Assembly (NCBI GenBank): GCA_005406025.1
Contig: BGZK01000729.1
Span: forward strand, 186,001-250,000
Reading direction: 5' to 3'
Source: Eumeta japonica
Taxonomy: Eukaryota; Arthropoda; Insecta; Lepidoptera; Psychidae
Length of the DNA: 64,000 nt
In this document: one piece after another, positions 11,900 to 24,610 of the stretch
Numbering within the stretch: the stretch's first letter is position 1
Layout of the letters: every line of letters starts with the position of its first letter
Program-made: the position numbers and the translations under genes
The notes under the pieces: model-generated
What the model saw: only the letters and a program-made list of their open reading frames with translations
Database searches by the model: none
Told to the model about the DNA's origin: nothing

Positions 11900-12945
11900 C
11901 CACCAGTAAAACCGCATTAAAATAAGATCAGTAATTTCAGAGATGCGAGCGAACAGACAGATACAAAAAATTTTAAAATCCTTATTTATTTTCTTATATT
12001 GTCTTTTTCTTATCGTCCCCTTGACATTTTATAAACATATCGCATTCTACTGTTTTATTATTTGTATAGTTCACTAATAATATAATCTATCGTATCTTAC
12101 GGACTGTGAAACTGATGCAAAATATCAAACCAGATTACGTTTTCATATTACGCTTTCATGTAAACGTTAAATAAGTCTTGCGGAAGCTGCAGGTGAAGGT
12201 CACGTTTTACAGATTAAGACTTAAGAAGGTGAGTATACTCTACATGAAACAACGAGCTAAGTATGATTTCATAAGCCGTTATTCCCATGGTAGCGGCAAG
12301 GAACTATTTCAGAGGAAAGCGATCAGAATACGCTAAGATTCCTGCAAGACGATACTCGGTCATATGTTGCTAAATCAGTTAAGGAAACATTGAATGCACT
12401 CGACCACGAGGCCTTGCCACTTCGCACGTCACCACGCGTCCCGACCGGATCACTGATTGTCTGAAGTTACGGCGTGTAGTCCTGTCGTCGAGCCACATGG
12501 AGCGATCTCTTGACATATTAGCTAGATCAACGGATTGGACTTGGAAACTATTGCTTTTTTGTGACGCATTTAGCATTTTACTCTATGAATGTAATGATAG
12601 GTAATGTTAGATAATTGTGGCCAGTATTTAAAATGACATGTTATTTACTGTTATTTTTAAGAATTATTTTTAACCAACAAAGCTAAATTTAATACCGCAA
12701 ATTGCTTTCGTGTATATTTTATTAATTAGTAAGCACTTAATATTCATAAAATTCTGAGAAAAAGAGAAAACATCAAGGACGATGAAAGGGAAAGGTTTTT
12801 TCATTTAAAAGATAATACTTTTTTTAACAATAATCAGCTACTTAAAAGAAAAGCAAAAATGCTGTTACAATTTCTTTTTTTTTATAATTGCATTTTCGTG
12901 TAAAAAAAATAATGATTATTTCGTTTATTTTTATGTTTATGAGCC
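11900..12945. other. No recognisable gene
   Basis: Mostly AT-rich. The minus-strand frame at 12379-12576 contains 'DLANMSRDRSMWLDD', faintly like the 'A.DR..WR' tail of some LINE ORF2 proteins. It is too short to call. Confidence 0.35.
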
Positions 12946-12949
12946 AAAA

Positions 12950-13700
12950 TGGCAAAAGCGGAACCCTTGTGATTTCACTATATCGGTCCGTCCGCCAGTC
13001 TGTTCGCCACAGGCATTTTATTCTAATATTATGAGGTGTATATTGATGACATTTGGAGTATAGTTGTCTAGTATAAGCCGCTACTTAGTTTGGTAGTTTA
13101 ATAACAAAAATAAATATTTCTAGGGGCAGTACTACAACTACATATATGTGACAGAAGCTAAAATTTTTTTCAGAAAACATCAACGAATTGCTTATATTTC
13201 GACAGCTCATTTAAAAACAAGTATTTTCTTTGATTAATTAAATATTTTTGGAAATAATCGCTCCGGAGCTACCAAAAATTGTTTCCCCCCCTTTATTATT
13301 TAAAACTTATTTCCATAAATAATCAACAAATTACATAGGTAACGCTCAATAAATAAAGTTTTAATGAAAATTATTTTGAACATAATCGAATATAACGTTT
13401 TTGAGTTATTGCCGAAAAACTGCGCTCCTCAACAAAAGGACGTAAGTGCTATGAAAATACGCTTTTTTGCTGGTGCACTTTAGTTTGCATTAGTTTAAGA
13501 GTAATAGTCAACATACCTACCTGTTTTCAGTTATAGGTGAGTAAAGTGCTTATACCTATTCTGTGCGTGAAAAATGGTAAAACGTGTAACGACGTAGTTT
13601 TTGTACCTGTAGTGCATTTCTTCATAGTAACGGCATCGGAACCCTACATTGAGCATCATCCGACATACCCTTGGCCTGTTTTTTTTTTATTAAGTGTCGG
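12950..13700 (+). mobile_element. Lepidopteran GGTTCC-ended repeat, copy A2
   Basis: It starts at GCGGAACCCTTGTGATTTC with a run of CGGTCCGTCCGCC and ends with CGGAACCCTAC..ATCATCCGACATAC followed by CTTGGCCTG and a T-run. Internal landmarks match copy A1 (262-1078) in opposite orientation. The same kind of start and end also bounds the B copies at 51686 and 57520, so A and B appear to be variants of one non-autonomous group. The frame 13537-13746 spans its end and is not regarded as a gene. Confidence 0.7.
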
Positions 13701-13839
13701 TGAATCTTCTCGACGTTTCAAACTATTCGATATTACATGCATATAATTATCGTTTTACTGACGGTAAATTTACATATACAAATGTTAATATGAATTTTGA
13801 ATACATTATATTATATCATTTTATATACATTTTTAACTT

Positions 13840-14290
13840 TTCATTATGTGATTTGAAAATTTTTCATAAAGTTATAGTTTTCAGTCAGATTTTGTTTCGT
13901 TAAAAATTGAGTTTTCATCAGATCTTGAGGTGTTATGATCCTAGGCGATTTTGACCATTTTCCGAGTGATGCCCATATGTTTGTATATGTGCATGCGTAC
14001 GTGAGTGCGTACATAAGCCTCTCATAACATTTGAATAGATTAATAGATCGAAACGCGGTTTGTGACATTCGAATGTAGTTCACTCAACTTAGACTTTCTG
14101 AAACGTTGATCTGATCCGCCGGCAGCTTTAGAGAACCACGAAAATAACATTTTCAGATTTTTTTTTAATATTGTTTAGACTATTCTATCCATTATTCCAA
14201 AATCTAATAAGATCTTTTCCCCAAACAGCCGCATCGACTGCCACAAACTACGTAGGAATCGGATAATTTGTTTAAGAAATATGATGGCAG
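13840..14290 (+). repeat. Dispersed repeat with TTTTCATCAG..TTCCGAGTGATG motif
   Basis: The block contains GTTTTCATCAGATCTTGAGG followed by TTTTCCGAGTGATG. A related block occurs at 54160-54230 (TTTTCATCAAACCTTGATG, ACATTCCGAGTTATA) and TTTCCGAGTGATGTCTG recurs at 54666. This suggests a shared dispersed repeat. The minus-strand frame at 13844-14083 lies inside it without a domain. Confidence 0.4.
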
Positions 14291-17200
14291 AAAACTTTTC
14301 CAATAAGTGTTTATTTTTGTATTTTGTAAGCTACTTTACAGATAAATTTCAAAGTATATACAGCTGTTTTAATTAAAAACCAATGTCGTTCTTTGCTAGC
14401 TTTATCAAAATAAATTGATTTGTTTAAAAATATTGTTGGTGAAATATTATACAAAAGCTATAATACCACACCAAATCTAGAGCTCTATAAATTGCACATC
14501 TTCCATTGCTTTTACAACCCCTTTGTTGCCCAACCAATCTCACCCCCACCGCCGAACAGTTACCCGGTGCTCAGATCAATTAATAATGATAGTATGGCCG
14601 CTAACTAGAAGGATTTCGTTGCTCTATAAATTGCAAATCTATTTTCGTAAGTAGCTCTTCGTGTATTGTGTTAGTTAAATAGCAGGAATATTTATTCTGA
14701 AATTTTATTGTATATGTACTTAATGCTTTTTTTTTCTTCAATAGAAGAGTAGACACCGAGTGCTAGTGGGTATGTAATTATATTTATATCACTTTGTTGG
14801 TGTGTGGTTTAGAGTTTTTATATGTGTATATATGAAAAATGTTATTTCGTTAAATTATGCAATATATTTTTTTAATTTTGTTTTATTATTTTTACTAATT
14901 TTTTGTATTAGAAAAATTCTAACACGAAATATAATCGTTTGGGATTTCAATGTGAAAATAAGTTCATAGCTCTCGGTATAGGCAATACATACAGTAGCTT
15001 CAGATATCACGAAACCATGAAAATATTTATGGGCTGCACTCGTTGTTGTACAGCTATTCTCGTTAGGAACAAATAATGTCATACTTATTTAAACAAATAA
15101 ACAATATTATTGCGTCCCATTAAAGTGTTGATTTCGTCGCAATGGCATCATTAAATTTTGTCGCAATCTGCCAAATTATTAAGTGATTTGCATCACAAAT
15201 ACCAAAGATTCACGTATATTTATCTTTGATAATGATCATTCTCAAATGATAGAGGTATGTAACAAATATTATGTCGAAGAAAATTTTACTTTGAGCATGA
15301 TTTAAAGGTTTTTTAAAAACTCTTAAATAGTTTTTAATGGAGTCAGCGTTCTAACTGCCAGATCAGCTCTATTTTCATACCACACCACGACTCATCATGA
15401 GACAGACTGAAATGAGCGTAATCTTCACTTCTTAACGATGTTTTTAATAATTTAAATCTAAGTATCATATTTATATTTATTCTATCGCTTTTAAATTGCA
15501 TCAACAATGATCTTTTTGACAGAGCATTATTAATGATGAATAAATAATAAATATTTGTTCAATAGTCAATTACTTCGTGCTACCTTTAAAACTTGTCACG
15601 TTGCTAAATCTCACACTCCTTATGCAGGATACTAAAACGTCAAGGATTCCTTTACGCATTTAAGACGTTGTAAAAAATATTTATTTAGCGTTCTGGAACA
15701 CAATTCTTATGCACACATATCTGTAGTTAGTGTAATTGCATCTTTCGCCCCGGCCATCGGCCATATATTACTGGACGTAAGTTTCCGCTATAGATTATCA
15801 TGGAGCGAGCCGCCGGCAGCTGACGTCGGCCCGCTTTCAAGTCGTAGATCCAGCGTGAAACTGCCTCCTACGTCGTGTAATATTTGCCACATAGTCGTCG
15901 TAGTGAAAAATAACTAATTTTTCTTAAAAAATGGCGGAGATGATCCATTTCATGTGAGGCTGTTTCCCGAAGAAAGAGTTCATCGTGAAGAGTCATTCTC
16001 TCCAAGAACTCAGTCAATCGCTATCCTCTCATGTTGCATTTGCAAATTCTGAATTTGCGTATTTTAAGTTCACGGTCTTCTCGTTTATCTAGTTTTGTGA
16101 TGAAGTCTCCCACGTAGTGATTTGGCAAGATCCGTATGGCTTTTAAAATTTCTTTATACATAATATTCACTCTATTATTAGCATGTCGAAATTGGCGTGC
16201 ATACCTGTAACGCCTTCCATAAACATATTTTCGTTCTTCATTATAAACTAGTAGTTTTGTGGATGAGGAACGAGACACCTTTTCGGTAGTAAAATGAGTT
16301 GCCAAAGTGAAAGTTATCACATTGTCTCCTTGTTTTTGGGATTTATTTTTCGAATTTCGGGACCAACGCAACTTATTCAGCCTAGTAATAGTTTAGCTGT
16401 TTCAGTTTAGTCCGTTTCCGTTGAACCTCAAAGTGTATGCCGCACGAAGCCAGGTCTGGCGTCAGGGCCGATGGCTGAGCTTTTGGAGCTGAAAAACTAC
16501 TAGCGCCCTGTGCGCTGCTATCGCTATGACCACTATCGCAACTGAGAACGGCGAGAGCACCGCATATTGCGTCACCATTTTTTTTCCCAACAAAATAATT
16601 GTGTTTATTTCAAATTAATCGCTTTTACATTAGGGTATATAAGTACATGTATAAAACTAAATTAGACACTTAGTGCAAAACATTTCACAACAATGACTGA
16701 TTGAAATGATAAAAGAAAAATTGCATTAAAGATGTTTATCTGTGTAAAAATTAATGCGTCTTATAAAGCAACAATGTAAGGCAAGTAAAGACAGTCTAAC
16801 GCTTATAACTAATAAGTAAACTGCTGTATCATTTTGCTTCGTAAGGAGTCATAAAATAATTAGTTAATCATCTATGAGATATGATTCGAAACTATAGAGC
16901 TCGCTGTGGGTGTTTATTTCCTTCCACAGTCGATGCAGATTAGCAACTTATTAATACTTAGTTATTTTCCTTGTCTCATACATTAAGAAACTATCCAAAA
17001 GAGAAACGGGCTCGCACTCAGAGAGGCTCGTACGTATCATATGTACAATTTTATTTGACTTTCCATAGACAGCTTATCTACTCATATTTTCTGTTATCAA
17101 ACATTTCAACGCAATCATGTAAAAATAGTATATTATTGACCGCAGTAGGACATAGTATAGCATGATTTTCCGACCCGTAATATTATTCCCATAGTTTGTA

Positions 17201-17825
17201 TATAATGCTACTGGTGTTGGGATGTCATGCTTTCCTCTCGTGGTGAGTACACATTTTTTTTTCATACGAAGATGGAAAGTTCTTGATATCGAGGACAAAA
17301 AAAAACTTTCCATCTAAATAAAAAAAAAATACTCATTTATTCAACTTTACAATACCTGTAGTCTATTTTATAATTTATATAAACAAATGGAGAAATTGAT
17401 TGACTGATGATGTACGCACAGCCGAAGCGTCTGAGGTCTTTGTTATAAATTAAAAAGTACGTGTTTCAGTGTATCAAATGAACCAAAATTACTGAATTAA
17501 ATAAAATTAATGTCTAAAGGGGTAATATCGGGGCTGAGTGTTTGTATGGATGTCGCGCCAGTTTTCAAGCCTGAGACGCTTTTTTCATTTACTCTGTTTG
17601 TATGTTTGTAAAGGTTGAATCTTGTAATCTTTTAACTATTGACGTACTTCCTCTCATTTGATGTACTTGAAATTTTGTACTCGTATTAAATAGCGACGAT
17701 AGTACAATAAATTGATCTGATCTGATTCTCACGATAGAGTTAAGATTCTGTAGTGAAAGAATTTACAATTTATTCATAACAAAAAAAATATAAAAATCTT
17801 TTTATTTACAATTATAAAATAGATG
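14291..17825. other. Long gene-free stretch
   Basis: This is AT-rich with a less AT-rich patch at about 15750-15900 and 16440-16560. The longest frame (16021-16371, minus, 116 residues) is rich in Arg and Lys but matches nothing I know and has no supporting splice or promoter signal. A short hairpin (GATGGAAAGTT..AACTTTCCATC) lies at about 17270-17313. Confidence 0.45.
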
Positions 17826-17830
17826 TATAT

Positions 17831-17876
17831 TATATAATTCTTGTGTAGTTGCTATCAACTACACAAGAACTATATA
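17831..17876. repeat. 21-bp inverted repeat, 4-nt loop
   Basis: The left arm 17831-17851 and right arm 17856-17876 are reverse complements with one mismatch, separated by CTAT. Like the palindrome at 855-908, it has almost no loop. No function is evident. Confidence 0.85.
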
Positions 17877-18028
17877 ATATCTATATATTGTTTGGCTATG
17901 ATTTTTTTTTCATTTCTTTTATTTACTTGTTTTTGTTATTGAGATCATTTTCACTGGAAGGTCGTGTAGAGTACATTTGTGAACTATTTTGGTACCTTGT
18001 GAATTTCTTCAATGTTCTCTGTGGGCAA

Positions 18029-18210
18029 TGGATTCTCGAAAGAAGAAAAAAACAATTTGTGGATTTTGTGGTCATGTTGATTATCCGGTGCCTTCCGACA
18101 AGTGTTTAGTCGCTTTTTTCTCACTTTTCTATTCACAACGTACTTTTAAATCGTTAAATGGGAATAAGGCTGCTAAAAATGAAAACGGAATAACCCTACA
18201 AATAGATTAA
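18029..18210 (+). other. Small CxxC-containing open frame, unassigned
   Basis: The frame from the ATG at 18029 begins MDSRKKKKTICGFCGHVDYP and continues about 60 residues to a stop at 18208-18210. It has a basic start followed by C-G-F-C, then VDYPVPSDKC. This could be a zinc-binding module, but only three cysteines are visible and no family is recognised. It lies immediately upstream of a GC-rich hairpin (18279-18333). It may be an exon or a chance frame. Confidence 0.2.
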
Positions 18211-18278
18211 GACACGTCGTCAGAAGACATGCCGGCGTGGCGGGCGCCGCGTCGGCGTGCGGGTTTCCTGGTGACGTC

Positions 18279-18333
18279 GCGGCGGCAGGAAAACGGAGCT
18301 TTTAAGGAAATGGCATCCTTTTCCTGCCGCCGC
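18279..18333. repeat. GC-rich 15-bp hairpin
   Basis: GCGGCGGCAGGAAAA (18279-18293) is exactly reverse-complementary to TTTTCCTGCCGCCGC (18319-18333), with a 25-nt loop. It lies in a sharply GC-rich patch (about 18220-18340) in otherwise AT-rich DNA. It could be part of a transposon end or a structured transcript. Confidence 0.75.
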
Positions 18334-18714
18334 TGTGTGCAGGTAAAAACTGTAACATTAACATAACAATTTAGTTACATCACAGGGAAAATTGTCGGTT
18401 AAATTCGGCATCTCTGATATAATGTGTCCATTTTTTGAGGGTTTTTACGGGCGATAAAATGACGTAGCGTTGTGCAATGGGTAAAATATTTAATTTGTGA
18501 AATCATGAGATGACTGGTGATGAAATATATTATGGACGTAAAAAAAAAACTGGTTCGTAAGCGAAATAAATGTAGAGGAAATAATAGCTTAAATTTATAG
18601 ATCGATGAAAATTGTCAGTCAAATTTATTAAGGAGTTAAGAGAGAAGTTACGGTAATTACTTACAAGTCGATAAAAGTATGTAGATATAAAAATGCTTTT
18701 TAAATTTTTAGTTT

Positions 18715-18985
18715 TATGTAACACTAGCTGTGCGCCTGCGACTTCACTCGCGTGGATGTTGGAATGTCTTCCTTCGTCTTTTACATTGATCGATCTTGAT
18801 ATCAGTTGCGATCTCCTTCCGCTGTTCATTCTGATCACAGTGCTGTTGTTGATTTCGATGACTTTCACGGTTTTTATTCTAATTCCGGCTCCACGCTCAA
18901 TTTGGATTACGGTTCAAATTCAAAATATCTTTATTTCCTAGGCTATAATATAACATTTGAAATACGTTTTAATATTTAAAGAATT
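18715..18985 (+). repeat. Pyrimidine-rich repeat, copy 4, with head and tail
   Basis: This is the most complete copy. It has the head CTAGCTGTGCGCCTGCGACT..CTCGCGTGG, then CTTCGTCTTTTACATTGAT, then a GATCTTG/GATCTCC/GATTTCG tract. It ends with TTCAAATTCAAAATATCTTT..TTTGAAATACG. The tail recurs at 37765-37820. The head is a repeat I recognise from many lepidopteran genomes. Overlapping frames on both strands here (18530-18868 minus, 18693-18941 plus) are not genes. Confidence 0.65.
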
Positions 18986-20690
18986 TACAGTATTTTAATA
19001 TTACCACTTTTGTTTTAATTACCACTCGTACGTAAGGAAGTTATCCTTCAAGAAGAACAAATGAAAAACTTGAGGGCAGCTTTTTTCAAACCAAAATTAT
19101 ACAGATATACAATCATGTGTAAAACTATTGCAAGAAAAACAAACCTGTGGGAAGTCAATCTCGTTATATCCATTTATCCTCTAAATATTCAGAGATTGTA
19201 CAATATTCTTTTGTGCAAAATGTTTGCTTAAAAAAAGGACTTTAAATTTATATAAGGGTAAACTTTGTATACCCTCAGGAATGTTATTGAACGTACATAC
19301 ACGGCCGACACAGAGCCCCTAAATGAATTCGAAACTTTCGGAGGCTTGGAAGCTTGTATTGGCATCCAAAGGTTTGCATGTTTTTTCCAGCCCCAATCTT
19401 CAGGATTTTGATATCTTTCAAGCCACGACTGGACCTGGAGACATACTCGGAGACTGTAAAACGAGCTGCATCTTGTCTTGGAGGCAGCGATGATAAACTG
19501 TATTAATTTTTAGTCACTGTCTTGGCAAATCGTTTGTATCGCATGCCGTCTAGTGAATCGTCTTTATTACCGCCGAATAAAGCTACGACAAAACGTTCGC
19601 CAACAAGAGTGGGCAAAGATGGATCGAATGTATGTACAATAAAAAAGAAGATCAAAAAACTAAGTTAAACATTTCGTTTTGACCGAATTCTCATGAGCAT
19701 TGACGAACCTCGTCAACTTTGGAGCGCTGTAACAGCGTTTTAAATAAATGAAATTAAAAAAAATATAGAGAAAAATTTTCCTTAAAAGACTATCTACAAG
19801 ATTGGTTTGAGGTAATTTTTTTGTAAAATGTATAAAAAAAAGTTATAGAGCAAAAAAGAAAATTTTTATAGAAATTTTCTCACATTTTTGCTTATAACTT
19901 CTTTAATTTTAAATTTAGGGCAAAAAGTTAAATAAATATATTTATAGGCAACGCGATTTGCTACAAATTACGTCTTTATGAATTTTTTGTGGGACTCACA
20001 GTTTCCGAGAAATCGCGAAAAAGGTGTTTACACCTCTTTTTCCAAGATCGCAGCCGGGGTCAAGGGCGGCAACGCTACAAACTTGGAGTTAAGCTTCTAT
20101 TGACCCCCCACACATGTCCCAAAAATAAAATTGCGTCCTCTAAAAAAATATAAAGCTCATGTAATACTTCAATGGACTATAATTGAGTTTTGCGGCGGCA
20201 AATATAAGAAAATTCTATACGTGAAGAAGGCACCAAAATTTAAAATGTTGATGTCCACAGAATCAACGGTTTCGATTCATAACATCAATAACTTTGGCGG
20301 TTTCGAGTGTCTGTGCTGCATATTCTACCTTCTTTCTCCTTCTTAAAGCTAGATACTTTCTCAAAAACGATGTATCATTTTTCATATATACATAATAAGC
20401 TTATAAAATATTAATTTTTGCGTCAATAGTTTCAGTGTCTTTGTTTCTCTATATAAAAATTAAACCCTTATTTTGCTCCTTATGGAGTTACTTAAAAAAA
20501 TGCAAGACATTAGTTTTTATTAGCAAACATTTGCCAAAATATAAGTTTTGACATTAATATCTTCAGCGGTTGCAATTTCCCACACAACACTTCATCCCTT
20601 ATTTTACACCCTCTAGATTAAATGAAAAAAAAAATAATAAAGTCATTAATTTTCATTTCTATATGTAACTAAAACATTAAATGTCATATT
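18986..20690. other. Gene-free, mostly repeat-like
   Basis: At 19680-20130 there is a block with GTGTTTACACCTCTTTTTCC and a 'GCAGCCGGGGTCAAGGGCGG' patch that reads like a decayed dispersed repeat. No protein domain was recognised in any frame, including 20131-20346. Confidence 0.4.
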
Positions 20691-20699
20691 TACAGCTTC

Positions 20700-20900
20700 A
20701 ACAGTTTCAATTTTTCCATACAACAGTATTTAAAACTTTTCACTTCCTTAGAGGTAAATTTCCAAAATGCTTTCGCAGTGTTCGCCTACATTATAATAGG
20801 AATGTATGTACAAAATTTGTACCCAGTAGTTTGGGCTGTTCGTTAATATATCAGAAAGTCTTCTTTTATATAAAGATAATTCGACGTGGTTGGAAATATT
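20700..20900 (+). repeat. Common lepidopteran intronic-type repeat
   Basis: The order of landmarks is typical of a very common moth repeat tail as I remember it: CAGTTTCAATTTTTCCATAC, AGAGGTAAATTTCCAAAATG, GCCTACATTATAATAGGAAT, AGTTTGGGCTGTTCGTTAAT and ATCAGAAAGTC. The frame at 20681-20911 is an artefact of this repeat. Confidence 0.55.
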
Positions 20901-21629
20901 GTATTATGTAAATAGAACTTGGGCGACCGAGCTTCTCTTGGCGTCTTCGATTTTGCCGTGAAATGTGATTACCTACCACGGCAATAGTTGCTTAAGTTCA
21001 TTTCCAGCTTTAAATATTTGTATACATTATATACATACAATACTTAATATGCAAAATAATCTGCCACTTGCTCTTACGTTGATAATGTCAAGTAGTGTCG
21101 TCTATCTAATTTATGTTGTGTAGTATCACCATTTGCATTGAACATTAAGCCTATTAGTACGACGGAACTACATTCAAGATCATAGAAAAAAAACAATAAT
21201 AATAATAATATAAACGCTTGCCTGCAACATGCATTAACATGCTGCAAGCAACCCACCGATGACCCTCGAATCTGCCTCTCCATTACGAATCTCTATCCAA
21301 ATGATTGAATATTGATTCCAGAGGATTGACAGATATCGAACACCTAAGCAAGTGTTATTTATTTTTATAATTATCTTATTCCGCTAACTGTTAAACTGTC
21401 AATTCTACGTACGTTTCATGCCAACCAGGCACATCCTCAGGAATTGCCGACAATCACATCCACCAGGGTGCAAGGAGCGTTAAAACAACCGACACACCCT
21501 CGTTAAGCGGGCCGCTGTCATGCAATGGTCAAATAGTGACGAAAACATTCTTAAGGCAGCCACAGACCATCACCGATAGACATGTTTGTCAAATGCACAG
21601 ACTAACCATCACCAATATCAACAACATCA

Positions 21630-22480
21630 TCTACGGGGATGACTGAAGACGACATCAGTGCTGTGCGACAAACGACATCATGATAGAGACTCATAAAAAA
21701 GTGACCAACCAGCAGATTTGGACAAGCTTAGGCATCGGTATGAGTCAAGTGTACAAATTTTTCATAAATATTTAGCAGTCACGAAGCTTTGTACTCGATG
21801 GATACATTATAATTTGAAAGACGTTTAAAAACTCCGTCGTATTAATTGGTGCCGCGAAATGATGCAAAGATTTTTCGGTAGTGATTCAAATGATGTGTAC
21901 GACTTAGTTATAGGTGACGAAAACAGGATTTACTGTTACGATTCCCAGATCAAAAAACAGTATGATCAATGGGTGTTTTCTTTCGAGTAGTTATCTACTA
22001 AAGTAAAACGAGGTGGAAGCTTTGGAAAAAAGGTGGTGGCCTCTCTCCTTGGAATGACAGGTCATCATTCAACAATTGTTTTAGATGATAAAAAAAATAT
22101 AGTCACTGCAGACTGGTACACTAACAATTGTTTGCCTCTTATTTTGGAAAAAGTTCTGGAAAAACGACCTCGCAGAAGGATTTTCCTTCAACACGATAAC
22201 GCCTCACGACATAACGCTAGGCAAACAACTAACAATTTGGGGACGTTAGCTATAAAAATACTGGCTCACCCACCTTACAGCCCCGACCTCGCACCATGTG
22301 ATTTTCATTTATTTCCTAAAATAAAATAAAAACTTCCAGGAAAGTAGTTTACAGGCGCCAAGGTAGCAATGGTTGCATATGAAAAAACCGTTAAAAAGGA
22401 CCGCTAAGTTCAAGTAGGCAAAGCATTTCTCTCAGTAGTTCCAACGAATGCAGCAAAAGCCCAATTGACGCTATTGTAAA
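21630..22480 (+). pseudogene. Mariner transposase, decayed but near-complete catalytic part
   Basis: The region encodes, with frameshifts and stops, a mariner (DD34D) transposase lacking its first DNA-binding part. Visible pieces in order are DDISAVRQT, a LGIGMSQV region (about 21730-21750), RRINWCREMMQRFFGSDSN, and VIGDENRIYCYDSQIKKQ. The last holds the first catalytic Asp, followed by an in-frame TAG near 21988. Then come KVKRGGSFGKKVVASLLGMT, DWYTNNCLPLILEKVLEKRP, LQHDNASRHNARQT (second Asp) and PPYSPDLAPCDFHLFPKIK (third Asp), ending at a stop at 22327-22329. All three catalytic Asp are still readable. The C-terminal end (YEKTVKKDR) follows after a stop. A complete intact segment runs from 22033 to 22326. 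Closest in my memory to insect irritans-type mariners. Confidence 0.85.
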
Positions 22481-24185
22481 AACAATTATATTAAAAAAAA
22501 ATTGCTAACTTGCTCAGGTTTTCATTTTCTAATGACTTTCAAATTGACCCATGTGTAGGAAAACGTAACATTATAATTTCTAAATGCTTGTTCAAACAAC
22601 TGTATAATGTAATGCTTAATTGTAATGCTTATTCAAACAACCGATCAGGAATCATTGATATGATTTTGATAAATATAATTCGTGATAGTTGCCAGTAATT
22701 ATATCTAACAAAACCATATTAATGATTCCTAATCGAATAACCCAAATAGGGTTTCGTTACATATCGATAATTTAACAATGTTTTTGGTGCGCCGTTTTGT
22801 CTGCCTCTATATTTATTACAAACAGATAAAATTCGTGGGACGACAATCTCGTCTTTCTTATTTTTAAGCGATTGGTTAGATCGACATTTCAAAGGCGAAG
22901 GGACGTGTCAGATACAAATTTTGAGTTTTGATGATGCCTTTTTTCATTCGTAGACTGGTGTCGTTAACGATATTTTATTGTTAATATTATAATAAGGAAT
23001 CCAAAAAAACCTTGATCCCGTAGGCCATCACTAAAACTTCCCGCTATGATATTTGACGATGTGATTTTGAGTTACCGGAGTTCAAAAATAAAATTTTCTA
23101 TGAGTTTAAGAAATTTTCAGGTCCAAAAGATGGTTGAATCTTTAGGCCCTCTCTGTTTCTTGCCGCTTTCGTGCTTCAAGCGATCAAAAAAATCAGTAAA
23201 TTATTGTATTTTTTCGAGCTCTCTGTTTTCAAAAATACAGTTATAATACGTTTAGAGTTCTTTAGTTTAAAAATCTAAACTTTAGGAAGAAACCCTTTTT
23301 TTATATTTCAATTTATATACATTTTTCAAATGCGTTTTTCCATTTTTACCAACTTTACAGAATTCGATGCACTTTTTAAACGCAAAAAGATGACAAAATA
23401 CCAAATATAAATTCACCCAGAATACTATAGGTTATTCTAAAAACAAACCCTTTTTTCAAATTGTTATTAACCATATCTCTCGAAAATGCCAACCAATTTT
23501 AACTCAGTTTGTAATGACCGACGTAATTTTTGAAAAAGAGCTGGTTAGTTGATTTTGAAAAGTATTGGTTGAAATGTTTAAGAAATATGCTAACACACCT
23601 TTTTAATTATCTTTCTCATGCTGTCTTATTCTTCTTCACAATATCTTTTGAATAGATCAAGCGATGGTTATGCACCCTGTGGCAATCAAATCAAATGTTT
23701 GGGGAAGAAGCTGATTAAATTTTAATGTCTATCGGCTCAGTAATCTAAAAGATATTTAAGATTTTCTGTAAAATTTATTTTTGAGATTTCTCTAAATCTA
23801 TGTTGCGAAATCAATTCAAATTTTTAGGAAATCTTAAGTGACCTATTTTCGAATTTTGTAAGCTGTGTTTTGATCGGTTAATTCATTCAAATTTAGTGTT
23901 TAGAGATGTGAAGTTTGAAGGTAAAGATAAATCTAAAAATAAAGATTATGGGAAGTATTTTAAATCTGATGGAGTCCATACCGCAGGACTGCATCAGGTT
24001 TCAAAATATAGATCTGTTTGTTTAACTTATAACGAAATTAAATGTCTCTTTGTTTATCAAAATATCAAAAATAAAAGTTATAAATATGAAAATCTTTATT
24101 TCATATCTTATAACATCACAATTAAAATACGTAACAATATTTTATAGATACCATATTATCATTGTCACTATATTGCTGTCCGGAA
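22481..24185. other. AT-rich DNA, no gene
   Basis: No domain was found in any frame, including 22510-22698, 23046-23246 and 23896-24147. The text is low-complexity and may be decayed intron or repeat. Confidence 0.45.
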
Positions 24186-24189
24186 GGAG

Positions 24190-24610
24190 TTTTCTCTCGA
24201 GAAAACGAGCAAGAAACTTGCATGCTTTTACGGTTCACCCTAGATTTCCACGACATACAGTCCTGGGCCACCCAAACCGAAGTTGACTTGCGACATTGAC
24301 CAGGTCGTTGATTCACCTCGTGGAAGGCTACGCTGCGATTACGCTGCGAGTCGTCACTCGTAGTCATCACTCGAGAATCTTTCTTTTCCAGCGACTATCA
24401 GTTCTATGACCGGTGTCACCTGCCCATTGACTTAAATTTCCGGATCCTGTGAGCTATGCCGGTCATTCTAGCTCTATTGCGGATTCCCTCGTTTCGGATT
24501 TAATCTCGCAGTGACGCCTCGACCATAGCCTTTTCTCTCGCATGTTGGGTTATTCTGACCTTGTTTATGAGACTGACAGTTATGGACCACGTCTATAATC
24601 GGTACATTAT
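24190..24610 (-). pseudogene. 3' end of a second LINE ORF2
   Basis: On the minus strand the pieces correspond to the C-terminal tail of a non-LTR retrotransposon polyprotein. They occur in order in different frames. The segment around 24600-24480 reads KVRITQ.AREKAM then RD.IRNEGIRNRARMTGIAH (an 'IRNEEIRRRT' motif). Next are HRTDSRWKRKILE ('RRTDGRW..KVLEW'), 'STR.INDLV.VA' and 'WVAQDCMSWKS' ('RVAQDRSVWRSLGE'). Multiple stops and frame changes show that it is dead. No RT core is present, consistent with a heavily 5'-truncated insertion. Confidence 0.65.

Noticed and set aside
12379..12576. Possible LINE C-terminal tail (SRDRSMWLDD)
   Set aside because: Only a few residues fit and no neighbouring LINE pieces are present.
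16021..16371. 116-residue basic open frame on the minus strand
   Set aside because: No domain, no splice or promoter support, and a codon pattern like surrounding AT-rich DNA.
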